A stretch of DNA of 64,000 bases from Hydnum rufescens UP504. Its lineage: Eukaryota > Basidiomycota > Agaricomycetes > Cantharellales > Hydnaceae. The translations under genes and the position numbers were made by a program. The DNA lies in the NCBI GenBank assembly GCA_014904985.1, contig MU129132.1:19229-83228 (forward strand), given 5' to 3'. Positions 1 to 10,990 of the stretch are shown here, piece after piece. Position 1 is the first letter of the stretch; the number at the start of each line of letters is the position of its first letter. Below the pieces are notes generated by a model. The model was not told the DNA's origin. It worked only from the letters and a program-made list of their open reading frames with translations, and made no database searches.

Positions 1-269
1 GACTCTCTTGAGAATCATCTACCTCTATTTTTGCAACTTGGCGCAGAAGTGCAATCCTGATATGGAGCCTGAACCTCGGTTATCCTTCGCTTTATTACAG
101 TATAGTGCCCATTCAGCCATCACGCCCTGCTGGCATCGGCTCGGAGTATGTATAAATGTTATAACCTCGGCTCTTGCTTTCTTTGCCATTTCATTCCCGA
201 GCCTTGCTATATTCAGAACTTTTGGCGCCTCACTCTATAATTGCCCATGAACCATCCTGTTCTCTTGCC

Positions 270-1844
270 ATGGCGAACCTTGATCCTAACAACTGGAACC
301 CATCTCTTCAGATAACTGCGACTTCGCTCAGGGATCCTGGTGCGTCCCGTGCCATTACTATTCCTTATCCGCCACTGCGGCTGATGAGAGACGGATATCC
401 AGGCTTGTCGCAGAAGTGGGATGTTATCTTTATAGCGTACAGTACTCTTTGTGATCTCCATCGTAAGTATTTTTAGCTTGTCCACATTTCGAGCAAGAAT
501 CTCTCGCATCGCACACAGCTCATGCAATCCAGATACGAATTATGGCGTTGGGGCCCAGAGGACTCCCCCTCCAGCAGTCCTCTCTATTTGCTATTGCTAT
601 ATTCATGATAGCAAGTTTCTGGGTGAAAACACGTCGAAACCATCGCGACTGCGACAAGCAGTATACAAAGCCATTGGGAATATCCTCAATGCACGGTGGG
701 CATTTCAATGGAAAATACTGGGGGTTCATATTGTCCACCCAAGGTGAATCTGTCCAGTGTGCAATGGCTTCCCGTGAACTCTGCCTGAACATTATTCTCC
801 CCTGGAAGCCATTCTTCCAAACAGATTGGAAATGAGGCGTGTGTGAATCTGGATGCAGGTTCCGTTGCGGTTCTACTTATCATTAGCCTGGTTACACGAT
901 TGCATGCGTCATGACATTTGTTAAACAAATTCCCAGGGAGGCTCCAATCGCCGCAAGCGCGTCGACTTGCGATAGCTAGATTGTTTCGATTTTCCTCTTC
1001 CTGTTTTCTTTGATCATTTCTAACCTGCAACGACTCCCGCATTACTATGGGAACAACGGTAATGTGGACCTCCACTGTTATTTCTCATGTCGACATCCAG
1101 TTTTGCCTTTTTTTTTTTTTTTTTTTTTCCCCGTTACCATGAGTACCATGGTGTGGATCACTGAACAAGCCAGGACGTCAAGCTCGAAGAGTCGCGTAGC
1201 CAACATGCCTAATCTTTTGGCTGCGGCCGCCATTCCTTGTGGCTTGTCACGCATTATTGTTGTCAACTGGCTTGAGATCCGAAAGGGAACTGCGAGATTC
1301 TCCCCAATCAATATGATGGGTGGTAAGCGCTACCACGACGCCGGGCAAATATCCTGATCTATTTTATCCTGTCCTCCATGAGAGCTCAGGTATCCAATAG
1401 TACTGGCATCGGGCCTTGACCACTCTATTCAAGTCGAGGACATTGAGCCTTGCTGGATTTAGCTTACACCGGTGGACGGTACCCCAATATCCCTGGTTCT
1501 GATTCTTCACAGTGGAAGGGAAAGCCCTAAGCCCGGCGCGGTTTTCATCCTCGCCAGCACCTGCAATCGCGTCCTCGGGCATCGCAACGTACTCCGTGGT
1601 CCTCACAGGCCGCCGAATCGATTCTCTTATCCCAGGTGGTGGCGAGGGAAGAAGATCGCAAGCGGATCGAGTTACACGAACATCTGCTGTCCCCTCATCA
1701 GGGAGATTCATTCTCTATGGCGTACGCCGTGTGGGGTCCACTCTGCCCAAGCCGAGGCTTTCCGAGGACCCACTGATGGCGCTGGGGCTGTATGGTCCGA
1801 ACCTTATGAGGGACGCCGCTCTAGGGAAGAGAGCCGGACCTTGA
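270..1844 (+). pseudogene. 7-TM GPCR-like gene, copy 1 (decayed)
   Basis: The most damaged of three copies of a seven-transmembrane receptor-like gene, aligned by eye with copies 2 and 3. The start at 270 opens with the same MANLDPNNWNPSLQ residues as copy 2. The cassette encoding TM helices and the YYGN motif (about 870-1065) is recognisable at nucleotide level, but it is cut by many single-base insertions and deletions, so no frame stays open across an exon. A long T run lies at about 1109-1128, where copy 2 has an intron. The stop equivalent to copy 2 is TGA at 1842-1844. By family this would be a cAMP-receptor/Git3-like receptor; as written it cannot encode one. Decay is the simple reading, though uncorrected sequence error could contribute. 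Confidence 0.6.
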
Positions 1845-2159
1845 GGATGGAGTTCGTGCTTTTTTTCCCGCGTTCATATAGCAAAAAGGTATCCTAAGGA
1901 AAGATTCGGAGGAATAACTGACTAACACGATAATCGGCTAGATGTCTAAAATCCCCCCACATGTGAGATTCCACTTGCATATGGGAGTATGAAGAGGATT
2001 TGGGGAGCGATCTTATTAAGCGGAATTTTCGTTCAGATTAGGCAAGGGACCTTTGAATTCGTTACCAATTGAATCGTTCATTGATTGTTCTTATTCTTTA
2101 CATGAGATCGGATACGTTTCTTTGGCACAAAGGAGAGGGGGTGTTATAATGACAGAGTT

Positions 2160-3890
2160 CAGAGGGACAGAGCGGTCGAGCGATTGAGTTGCATCCTACA
2201 AGACTGGAGGCCCAACTGACCCAACTGATTGGGACACGCGTGTCCACTACAACTGTGACTACCCATACCTTTCGGCCTGTGGCAAATTATGCAATCCTGC
2301 AGTGTGGCTGACTGGCACCTGTGGACCTTACCCTTCACCTGCGTTCCACTGCTCCGGGATTTGAAAATTGTGTGATAAAAGAACCTCTTGTCAGGGTACG
2401 ATTGCCGTGAGTGCAAACCAGTCGAGATATATACAGATTGAATATACCCACGACGTATATATAGTAACATAGGAGGGCGGCCCTAGAGTGGGCGGACGTG
2501 CCGAGAGGGTAGAGCCACGAGAGGGGACGGCGCCCGAGCGCCACGTCGACCAACGTGCGCCGTGAGTCGATCAACCGCCACGTATTCAAGCAGAAAAGTC
2601 ATGAGTATTTTCTTTGCCTAATCAGTTAACAGTAAATAAGAAGCTCCTCTAGACATGTCAAGCCTAATTTGATCCCTCGACGATGTTTATGCGTAAACAT
2701 GTCATTATCGCGTCCAAAGGCCGGCAGGAAGATGAAGGCACCAACAGTGCATCACGAAGTGGCTTCAGCGGATCCTCTCGCGCTTGCTAGACCAAACATT
2801 GGGACACTGCACAAGGAACAGGACTAGAACACGCAACCGCCCATCGCGACACGCAATAGCATTTTCTGAAGGTGCGCGTAGATTGATCTCAAAAGTTCCC
2901 CACGAGGAAGTCCTACGTTCGAACCTCGCGGTGAACTACATATTGGCGCCGCGCGCAGATGCCACACATGGAAGAATCCCCCTCCCTTTCCTACAGTAAT
3001 TCGAAGTGCTGATGCTTCAGAGGTGAGCCGTCGAGCTCACACACGTTCTTGGTCAAATATCCGTTTTTGGACCCTGTACAGAGGAGCTAGAAATACTCCT
3101 TGAAAGATCAGCCGCGATAACGTCCGGATGATCTCTGAGACTCGATCCTCATACGGGGCAACATGAGGACCATGGTGGAATGCCCGACATCCTTGCATTT
3201 ACACGAGACCTCCAAATTGCATTTTGATCAGTTCCGTGCGGGGTTTATTTTCTCCATTCTCAACTACCTGTAGGAGGGTGGCCGAGCGCCATTGGCCACT
3301 CCAGGGGATCGAAGGAAGCCACTGTCCGTTACAACTCAGGACGAATACGTTTACTTCCCGCGTGTGGGCTCAATCGAATGCGCATACTACCCCTGTTGCT
3401 CATATCGGAATTCCGTCATAGCCTTTTTCACGGGCCCTACAGGTGCGATTACTAAAACGGAGAGGGTGATGGAGCACTGAATCGGTGGCCGGTCAGCCTA
3501 TCGCAGGCCAGGGACGTCGCGTCCGAGCGGTGGACAACAAGCATTTTACTCCTCCTGGCTGGAAATCATGTCGAAATCGTGAATGAGCTGCAAGATGTAT
3601 TTATGTTCTTGTCATTTCGCGGTGCGTTTGGAATGGGCGCGATGCTTGTTTTCGGACTGTTGGTGTCGAAAGGCGCAAGTCAACTGTCACTTTTGGGACC
3701 ACGATTCCCTTAAGGAATCTGTTGTCCTAACTAGTCCTAAGCTCTCCTCAGAACAAATACAGGCGCTTTAGATCCTGGGAAAGGAGATTGCCCTGGCTTT
3801 ACTGATGATTGATGCAGACCGAAAGGGGGTGACTCTTATTTCCAAATAGGAATATCTGGACTGTATGCTGTGCTCCTGCTTAAGCAAGCG
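2160..3890 (+). other. Unrecognised segment of the array, unit 1 copy
   Basis: Homologous to 8600-10218 in unit 2, starting just after the GPCR. Shared stretches include gggacactgcacaagga, catggtggaatg-type blocks and the segment near 3460 that corresponds to the open frame starting at 9739 in unit 2. In this copy the frame is broken by many indels. I do not recognise a protein family. It may be a decayed neighbour gene or non-coding sequence duplicated along with the GPCR. Confidence 0.4.
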
Positions 3891-3984
3891 CTCTGCAGTT
3901 TTTAACGATTCCGTTACAGTAACATGCCTCTTAGAGGTAGGTAGGTTCTCAACCCAGCCTCTACCTTAACCCTGTTATAACCAA

Positions 3985-5855
3985 GATTCTTGTGGACTTA
4001 GCCAGACTTACACTGGACTTAGCCAGAATTATTTGTGTTTACATTTGTTTGGTGCCCTTGTCACAGCATGGCCCTGACAAGTAACTACTTATACTATTAG
4101 AGATCAAAAGGGTTTATGGATAAAGGGGTGTTGAATAAAGGAGGGATGTATATAATAGGAAATGCTGAAAGAGGAAGGGACAATGGCAGCAAGGGGAAAG
4201 GTCACATGATGGCACAATTGGTTTGGTTATTCTGCATATGTAAGCAAGGTTACGAGTACAACTCATAACAAATATAGACATAGTCACCAGGAGGCTCACA
4301 GAGCCAAATATGAGCACATTCTACAACCTTATGTCATCACACAAATAATACAGAGTAGGCACCAAGAGCCAGGTTACATACACAGGGCCTCATTTGTATG
4401 ACCACACTTGAGGATCCTAGGTTTTGCACTCTATATGGGGAAGGTGTTCCTTGTTCCCTTGGTGAGGAAAAAGAGGAATCATACCTGCCAAAGCTCGCAC
4501 AGGTAGTCAGTTATAACATCAATCAGTCCCTTACCTGGCTGAACATACACTGTCAGCATCACAAGCTGCGTTGATGTTGAAGTGTGTGAGACATACGGGA
4601 AAAATGGGTATGATATCTGAGGCACCATTAGGATTCAACAAAAGTTTGAACCTATTTTGGGTGCGAACATAAGCAGGGGATAAGACAATGCAGAAATAAT
4701 CAAAGTACATTTCGCAACGAATCCAACCCCTTTCAAGTTTGATGACCTGGGATCTATGGCCCCACGCGACAACGCGCCCCTGAGCGTCGTAAGTCAGAGA
4801 GGTAGGTACCTTGCGATTGGATCCCGGCCACAGAATCTGTTCGACCGTGTCCGACGACAGGCCGCATGCTACCCCAGATAACACAGTACCGAAATCAACT
4901 GCCACGCACATTCTCCTCTCACTAGGGTTTAGGCCTGGCCGTGTCGCTTCTGGCGGAATTTCCGGATGAGATGGGAGTGATTCTGCCAGAGGACGCATCA
5001 TGTCGCTCCCCTTGTGTGATATTGTCGCGAGGGGGCCACGAAATGGCATGGGTACTGGTCGACCTGGAGAAACATGCAGTCAAATATCTTACCGAGGATG
5101 ATGAGGATCCTGCCGACCTGATGAGGCTAGGCTCGATGAACAACTCCTTGATCGAGGATTCTGATTGTTGGAGAAACTGCCCTCATTTGGAGGGCGAAAA
5201 GGCACAGCCCGTGTAACCGGAGACTGATAGGGCGGAATGACGGACAGGCGTGCGGCCGCCTTTGGAACTGGCTCATTTCTTTGAGATACTGTTTTCTTTG
5301 TGGAAGGGAGAGTACTGCCACACATTGAGACACACAATACCCCATAGCAGTTGGAGAGTAGATGTGAGTTCGCAAAGGAAATGGCGGGAATAAGGAGCTC
5401 ACGCCCGGAAAGGGTGACAAGTCAACCTTTGATAATGCCAGAGGCTGGGGGTCGGAATTGGACTGGTGGTGGAAGCATATTCTCTCTTATATATCGCGTT
5501 GGACCGCCTACAGGTAACGGCGAGGCGCTAAAGCTACACGAATGTCATCGGGATTGGCCGTCCTGGTAATTTCACCTATTCTTACTAGTCAGACCCTCAT
5601 CCAGAGGGTCTGGTTACGAGACTATATTTTTACATTCGATTTCATAACTGGAGGGGTCGTGCCGCGACCATGGACCTTCCTGGCTTCATGCCTTTGCAAC
5701 CACCTACAATGCCTACAATGTTGTAATCAAACGCAGTTGATCACCACTCGAGCAAACGTTCAAAATCAGTACCTCATTCGGGAAAACAAAGTCGCTAAAA
5801 TGCCATCAATTACCGATAACTCCAGCGTTCGCATCCACAAAAGGGGGCGAAGAAT
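3985..5855. other. 1.9 kb insertion specific to array unit 1
   Basis: Units 1 and 2 align on both sides of this block. The left flank is tagaggtaggtaggttctcaacc and the following tacctt region; the right flank is cctcaatccc followed by the ccagagaa block. Unit 2 goes from one flank to the other in about 90 bases (10300-10390) while unit 1 has about 1.87 kb. The block contains the HSP70-like fragment. Near the left edge ggacttagccaga occurs twice (about 3996 and 4017). I saw no terminal inverted repeats or transposase, and the exact ends are uncertain because the flanks are diverged. Confidence 0.55.
4485..4911 (-). pseudogene. HSP70-like (HSPA12-type) ATPase, N-terminal fragment
   Basis: Start of an actin-fold HSP70-like protein of the kind expanded in mushroom genomes. 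From the ATG at 4911 the product begins MCVAVDFGTVLSGVACG, which matches the phosphate-1 loop VDFGTxxSGVA, followed by the RKVPTSLTYDAQGRVVAWG block typical of the family. A 64 nt intron then joins RCE to MFKLLLNP in frame, and a second intron leads to a short exon reading KGLIDVITDYLCELWQ, ending about 4485. Beyond that I find no continuation, so roughly 120 residues remain of a protein usually over 500 long. The start could lie upstream, where the frame stays open. The fragment lies inside the unit-1 insertion and so arrived after the array duplicated, or was lost from the other units. Intact splice signals suggest it is not very old. Confidence 0.7.
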
Positions 5856-6657
5856 CCTCGAGAAAAGCAGCCCGCCTCAATCCCTAAGAGCTTCTCATGG
5901 ATAAAGGGGAAATCTTGAGCCAGAGAACCCACCGGATCAGATGATGACGATACAATGGATCTTCACTTGTAGGCAGACAGATTCCTTATTTGGGAAAAAA
6001 TATTGACATTGCTACGGTGCTACCAAACAGAGATGACGGGAAGAAGTACTTTTTTTTGTTCTCATTGTCCCAAATAGATCTATCTGTGTCTCCGGAAGAT
6101 GAAGAATGGGAATGAGGAGTAAGGAGCTGGCGTCTGCCGCTACTCATTTAATCCAGTTCTATACACAAAGCCATCACCCACTACAAAACCATCCCAGTTT
6201 GAACTTTACTTTACCGCCCTCAAACTCCGCAGGTGAGGTAAGTTTGACTTAAGTCCGTTCCGTCACAGATCGGTCCCGAGTACCAAACTATAGGGCTCCA
6301 GGATGTAAAGATGTTAAGCAATTTGTTCCCTAAAGAGGGGACGGGAACGCGTGTCGCCACCTTCCAGCAGGTATCTCCCTCTCTCCCCTGACTCTCTTGA
6401 TAATCATTTACCTTCTATTTTTGCAACTTGGCGCAGAAGTGCCCAGGTCTGATATGTAGCCTGAACCTCGGTTACACTTTCGCTTATTACAGTATAAGTG
6501 CCCTCACAACCTGCCGGCATCGCCTCGAGATATGTATAAATCCTCGGCCTCTTGCTTTTTCTTTGCCAATTTCATTCCCGAGCCTTGCTATATTCAGAAG
6601 CTTTTGGCGCCCCTTCACACCATAAATTCTGCCCATGAACCATCCTGTTCTCTTCCC

Positions 6658-8287
6658 ATGGCAAACCTTGATCCTAACAACTGGAACCCATCTCTTCAGG
6701 ATAACTTCGCCCTTCGCGCGGGGATCCTGGTGCGTCCTGTGCCATTCTATTTCCTATCCGCTACTGCGGCTCATGAGAGGCGGCTATTTCAGCTTGTCGC
6801 AGAAGTGGCCAGTGTGTCCTTTATAGCGGTGACAGTACTCTTTGTGATCTCCATCGTAAGTATTTCTAGCTGGCGCACTTTCGAAGCCAATGAATCTCTC
6901 GCATCGCACACAGCGTCATGCAATCAAGCATTACCGACTTTATGGGGGTTGGGGCGCGGAGGACTCTCCGCTCCAGCCGGTCTCTGTCTTATTTCTCATT
7001 GCTATATTCATGGATAGGCAAGTTTGGTCGTGAAAACACGGCGAAACCATCGCTGACTCGATCAAGCAGTATACAAGCCATGGGGAATATCCTCAATGCA
7101 CGGTGGACATTCAATGGGAAAATTACTGAGGGTTCATATTGTACCACCCAAGGTGAATCTGTCCAGTTATGCAATGGCTCCAGTGAACTCTGCTGAACAT
7201 ATCTGTCCACTGAAGCCATTCTCAAACAAATTGGAGATGATGGTGTGTGTGCGTCTTGGACGCGGGTTTTCCGTTTGCGCGTTCCTGATCCTTATCATAG
7301 CCTGGTTCACGATTGCGATCGCCGTCATGACGTTTGTACAAACAATGTTCCCTGGGAGGCTCAATCGGTCGCAAGCGCGTCGACTTGCGATAGCTATGAT
7401 TATTTTGATTTTCCTCTTCCTGTTTCTTATGATCATTATTCCTGCAACTACTCTCCCGCATTACTATGGGAACACCGGGTAAGTGTGACCTCCACTGTAT
7501 TTGCTCATTGGATCAATGTTTTGCCTTTTCCCCGGCTTACTCATAGTCCATGGTGCTGGATCACTGACGCGAACCGGGAGGCGTCAAGACTCAAGATCGC
7601 TAGCGAATATGCCTACTTTTGGCTGGCGGCCGCCATTTCCTTTGTGCTGTACGGCATTATTGTAGTCAACTGGCTTAGAGAGGCTACTGCTAAAGGGGAC
7701 CGCCGTCGTCTCCGCCAAGCAATATCTATGGGGTGGTAAGCGCTACCACGGCAGACGCGGACAAAATCCTAGATTCTATGTTATTCCCATCCATCCGTGG
7801 AGCTCAGGTATCCAATAGGTACTGTCTGGCCTTGACCCGCTCTATTCAAGTGCGAGGATCGAACTGACATTGAGCCTTGCTGGATTTAGCTTACACGGTA
7901 GAGGTATTCCCAATATCCCTAGTTTCGATTTCTTCAATGGAATGTGAAGGCCCTAAGCCCCAGCGCGGATTTCTCATCCCCGCAGCCACCTGCATCGCGT
8001 CCTCCGGGGCAGTCAACGTACTCCTGTGGCTTCCTCACAGGCCGGCGATTCGGATTCTCTGATCCCCCAGGTGGGTGGCGAGGAAGAAGATCGCAAGCGG
8101 GAGTCTTACACGACGCATCTCCTGTCCCCTGTCTCAGGGAGATTGCATTCTCCTATGGCGACGCCGGGTGGGGGGTCGCACTCTTCCCAGCCGAGCTTCC
8201 CTGAGGACCCACAGCTGGCGCTCGGGGCTGTATGTTCCCGAACCTTATGAGTGGACGCCGCCTAGGGAAGGAGAGCCGGGACCTTGA
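6658..8287 (+). pseudogene. 7-TM GPCR-like receptor, copy 2 (frame-shifted)
   Basis: Best-preserved N-terminal half of the receptor. From ATG 6658 the frame runs through MANLDPNNWNPSLQ and a first hydrophobic helix to a donor gtaagt at about 6854. A later exon (about 7262-7480) encodes a strongly hydrophobic stretch ending LPHYYGNTG, then a gtaagt intron, then an exon with WCWI and a final-loop LYGIIVVNW helix (about 7550-7738). YGNTG before an intron followed by WCWI is the pattern of fungal cAMP-receptor-like (class E/Git3-related) GPCRs. The seventh helix and the Pro/Ser-rich cytoplasmic tail follow, ending EWTPPREGEPGP with TGA at 8285-8287. Several single-base indels break the frame, for example in the tail near 7880-8075. 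Ligand unknown; G-protein coupling is inferred from the family only. Confidence 0.6.
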
Positions 8288-8599
8288 GGATGGAGTTGGT
8301 GCTTTTTTTTTCCCGCGTCTATAGTCAAAAAGGTATCCAATGAATGTGAAAAGATTGCGGAGAGAATGAACTACTAACACTGATAATCGGCTAGATGTGC
8401 TAAAATCCCCACCAAGTGGAATTCCCACTTGAATATGGGAGTATGAGAGGGATTTGGGGAGCGATCTATTTAATGCTGGAATTTTCGTTCAGATTAGGCA
8501 GGGGACCTTTGAATCGCGTTACCAATTGAATCGTTCATGAATTGTTTCCTTATTTGCTTTACATGAGATCGATACGTTGGGGGGGGTCGTTGCAATGAC

Positions 8600-10218
8600 A
8601 GAGATTCGGAGGAACAAGCGGTCGAGCGATTGAGTTATTACAAGACTGAGGCCCAACTGACCCAACTGATTGTGACACGCGTGTCACTACACTGTGACTA
8701 CCCAGACCTTTTCGGGCCTGTGGGCCACATTATGGCCATCCTGACACTGCTGCTGACTGGCACCTGTGACGTACCTTCACCCGCTGTTCCCTGCTCCGCG
8801 ATTTTGAAAAGTGCAGATGGAGTGCAGTGATTGTATGTCCGTATATAAGGAGGCGGCTAGAGTGGGCGGACGTGGGAGAGGGTAGAGGCACGAGAGGGGA
8901 GGCGCGAGCGGCACGTGACAACGTGCGCGTAGTCGATAACGCCATTCAACAGAAAAGCATGAGTATTTTTTTTCCTAATCAGTTAACAAGTAAATAAAAG
9001 CTCGAGACTATGTCAAGCCTAATTTTGGAGTCCTCGACGATGTTTATGCGCAAACCTGTATTATCCGTCCAAGCCCGAGGAGAAATGAAGGACACAACAG
9101 CGTCATCACCGAAGTGGCTTCAGCGACTCCTCTCGCGCTTTAGACCACATTGGGACACTGCACAAGGACAGGACAGAACACGGTAACCACGCCCATTTCG
9201 ACGAACGCAATAGCATTTTCTGAAGGTGCGCTTAGATTGATCTCAAAGGTTCCCAGAGGCGACAAGTCTACGTTCGATACCTCGCAGAACTATTGGAGTC
9301 GTTCGTGATGACACATCGACGTGAAATCCCCCTCCTTTCCTACAGTATGAAGTGCTGATACTCAGCAGGTGAGTCCTCGAGGGCCACAACGTTTGGTCGA
9401 ATATCGTTTTTGGACCTGTACAGAGAGCTAGAGAATACTTCCTTGAAGATGAGGCCGGCAGCAACGTCCGATGAGGCTCTGAGACTCGACTCCATCCATA
9501 CGGGGCAACATGAGGACCATGGTGGGAATGGACCCGACATCCTTGCCTTCACACGGGACTCCAAATTGGCTTTGGATCAGTTCCGTGCGGGTTTATTGCT
9601 CCATTTCAACTACTGTAGTGAGGCTGGCTGAGCGCCATTGCACTCCAGGGATCAAGGAATGCCACGTTCCGTTAACAATCAGACGAATACGTTGCCATTG
9701 TACCCTGTGGGCTCAATCGAAGCGGCATTACTTCCCCTGTGCTCATATCGGATTCGTCATATGCTCTTTCACGGCCCCTACAGTGGATACTAAAATCGGA
9801 GAGGGTGATGGAGCACCGGATCGGTGCCGTACAGCTCTATTGCAGGCCAGGAGTCGCGTCCGAGCGGTGGGACAAAAGATTTATCCTCCTTGGGCTGGAG
9901 AATCAGTGCGAGATCGTGGATTGGCTCAAGATGGAGTTGAGTGGTCTGGACGGTTGTGTTCTCATATTTTCCGGTGCGTTTGGATGGCGCGATGCTGATT
10001 TTCGGACGTTGGTGTCGGAAGGCGCAACGAACTGTCACTTTTGGGACCACAAGTTCCTTCGGAATCTGTTGTCTAACAGTCCTAAGTCCTCAGGACAAAT
10101 GGGCGCTTTAGATGCTGGGAAAGGAGATGGCCTGAGCTTTACTGATGATGATGCAGACCGAAAGGGGGTGACTTTTGTTTCAAATAGAATATCTGGACTA
10201 TGCTGTGCTCGTGCTTAA
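8600..10218 (+). other. Unrecognised segment of the array, unit 2 copy; open frame 9739-10218
   Basis: Follows the GPCR in the same orientation. The longest open stretch, 9739-10218 (159 codons), is soluble and acidic toward its end (a DAGKGDGLSFTDDDADRKG block) and has no transmembrane segment. A second open stretch at 9410-9631 could be an upstream exon. The unit 1 copy has the same order but is more broken. I recognise no domain. Conservation between copies reflects the duplication and is not by itself evidence of coding. It could be a decayed fungal-specific gene or captured transposon sequence. Confidence 0.35.
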
Positions 10219-10990
10219 GCAGCCCTCTGCAGTTTTTAACCATTCCTACAGTAACATGCCTTTAGAGTAGGTAGGTTCTCAACCAGCCTGTACCTTTACG
10301 GCCCCTGTTAGTAACCGACTTGGGTAGTAACGCGTGACAAACTCCCATTTAGTTTAGTTCTCACAGAGTGTACGGAATCCCCGGCCTCAATCCCTGTCCC
10401 CAACTTCTCATCAATCAAGGGGAGATCCTGCACCAGAGAATCCACCAGATCAGACATGGATAACCCTATTTGGGAGACATATTAACATCGCTACCAAATA
10501 GACGGGAAGTATTTTGGGTTGTATTTCTCATTGTTTGCCCCAAATAGCCCTATGCAGCGGACCAGTGGGCTCCGCTGCACGCTCGACCTTGGTCGTTACT
10601 TTGCCTTGCAAAGGCCACCTCCTAGCGCAATCACGTAATGAGCCTGCCACTTCCTGGCTTCTGATTGATTCAGATATTCGGTTGACTGTTTCTACAGTAG
10701 CCTCGACAGATTAACCCTAATCTCCGCACACCCGGAATGATTTGCAAGCAAGGTCGTGGGCGCCTGTGGCGCCCTTGTCCACTAATCCTGTTCAATACAC
10801 AGATCCACTCCAAAACTATCACAACAAATGCAGTTAAATTTTACCTTGCCGGCCTCGAAAGTCCGCAGGTGAGGTCTGACCAGAGTCCCCTCTGTGATAG
10901 GTGGGGGCCTCGAGTACCAAAATAAGCACACTACAGGGCATCAGGTGAGGATGGAACGTGATCGAGCGCGCACGCCGCTACCTTCCCGCG

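Larger units (their letters stand above)
1..6389 (+). repeat. Array unit 1 (GPCR-like gene, unknown segment, insertion)
   Basis: First of three direct, diverged copies of one segment. The opening bases (actctcttgagaatcat, then ttgcaacttggcgcagaag) recur at about 6391, and more weakly near 11010. Identity is clear but broken every few dozen bases by single-base indels. Corresponding GPCR start codons lie at 270, 6658 and 11276, giving spacings of 6388 and 4618. The difference is mostly explained by an insertion of about 1.87 kb in this unit (about 3985-5855). The left end of the unit may lie outside the window. Confidence 0.8.
6390..10990 (+). repeat. Array unit 2 (GPCR-like gene, unknown segment)
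   Basis: Second copy of the segment, lacking the HSP70-like insertion. It runs from the actctcttgataatca block to the ggtatctcc block that precedes unit 3. About 180 bases around 10555-10740 have no counterpart in unit 1, including the palindromic ggcgcctgtggcgcc at about 10757. Over the GPCR, unit 2 is closer to unit 1 than to unit 3, so the unit 1/2 duplication is probably the later one. Confidence 0.8.

Noticed and set aside
4912..5049. N-terminal extension of the HSP70-like fragment
   Set aside because: Frame is open but the family usually starts near the VDFGT loop, so no strong support for the longer start.
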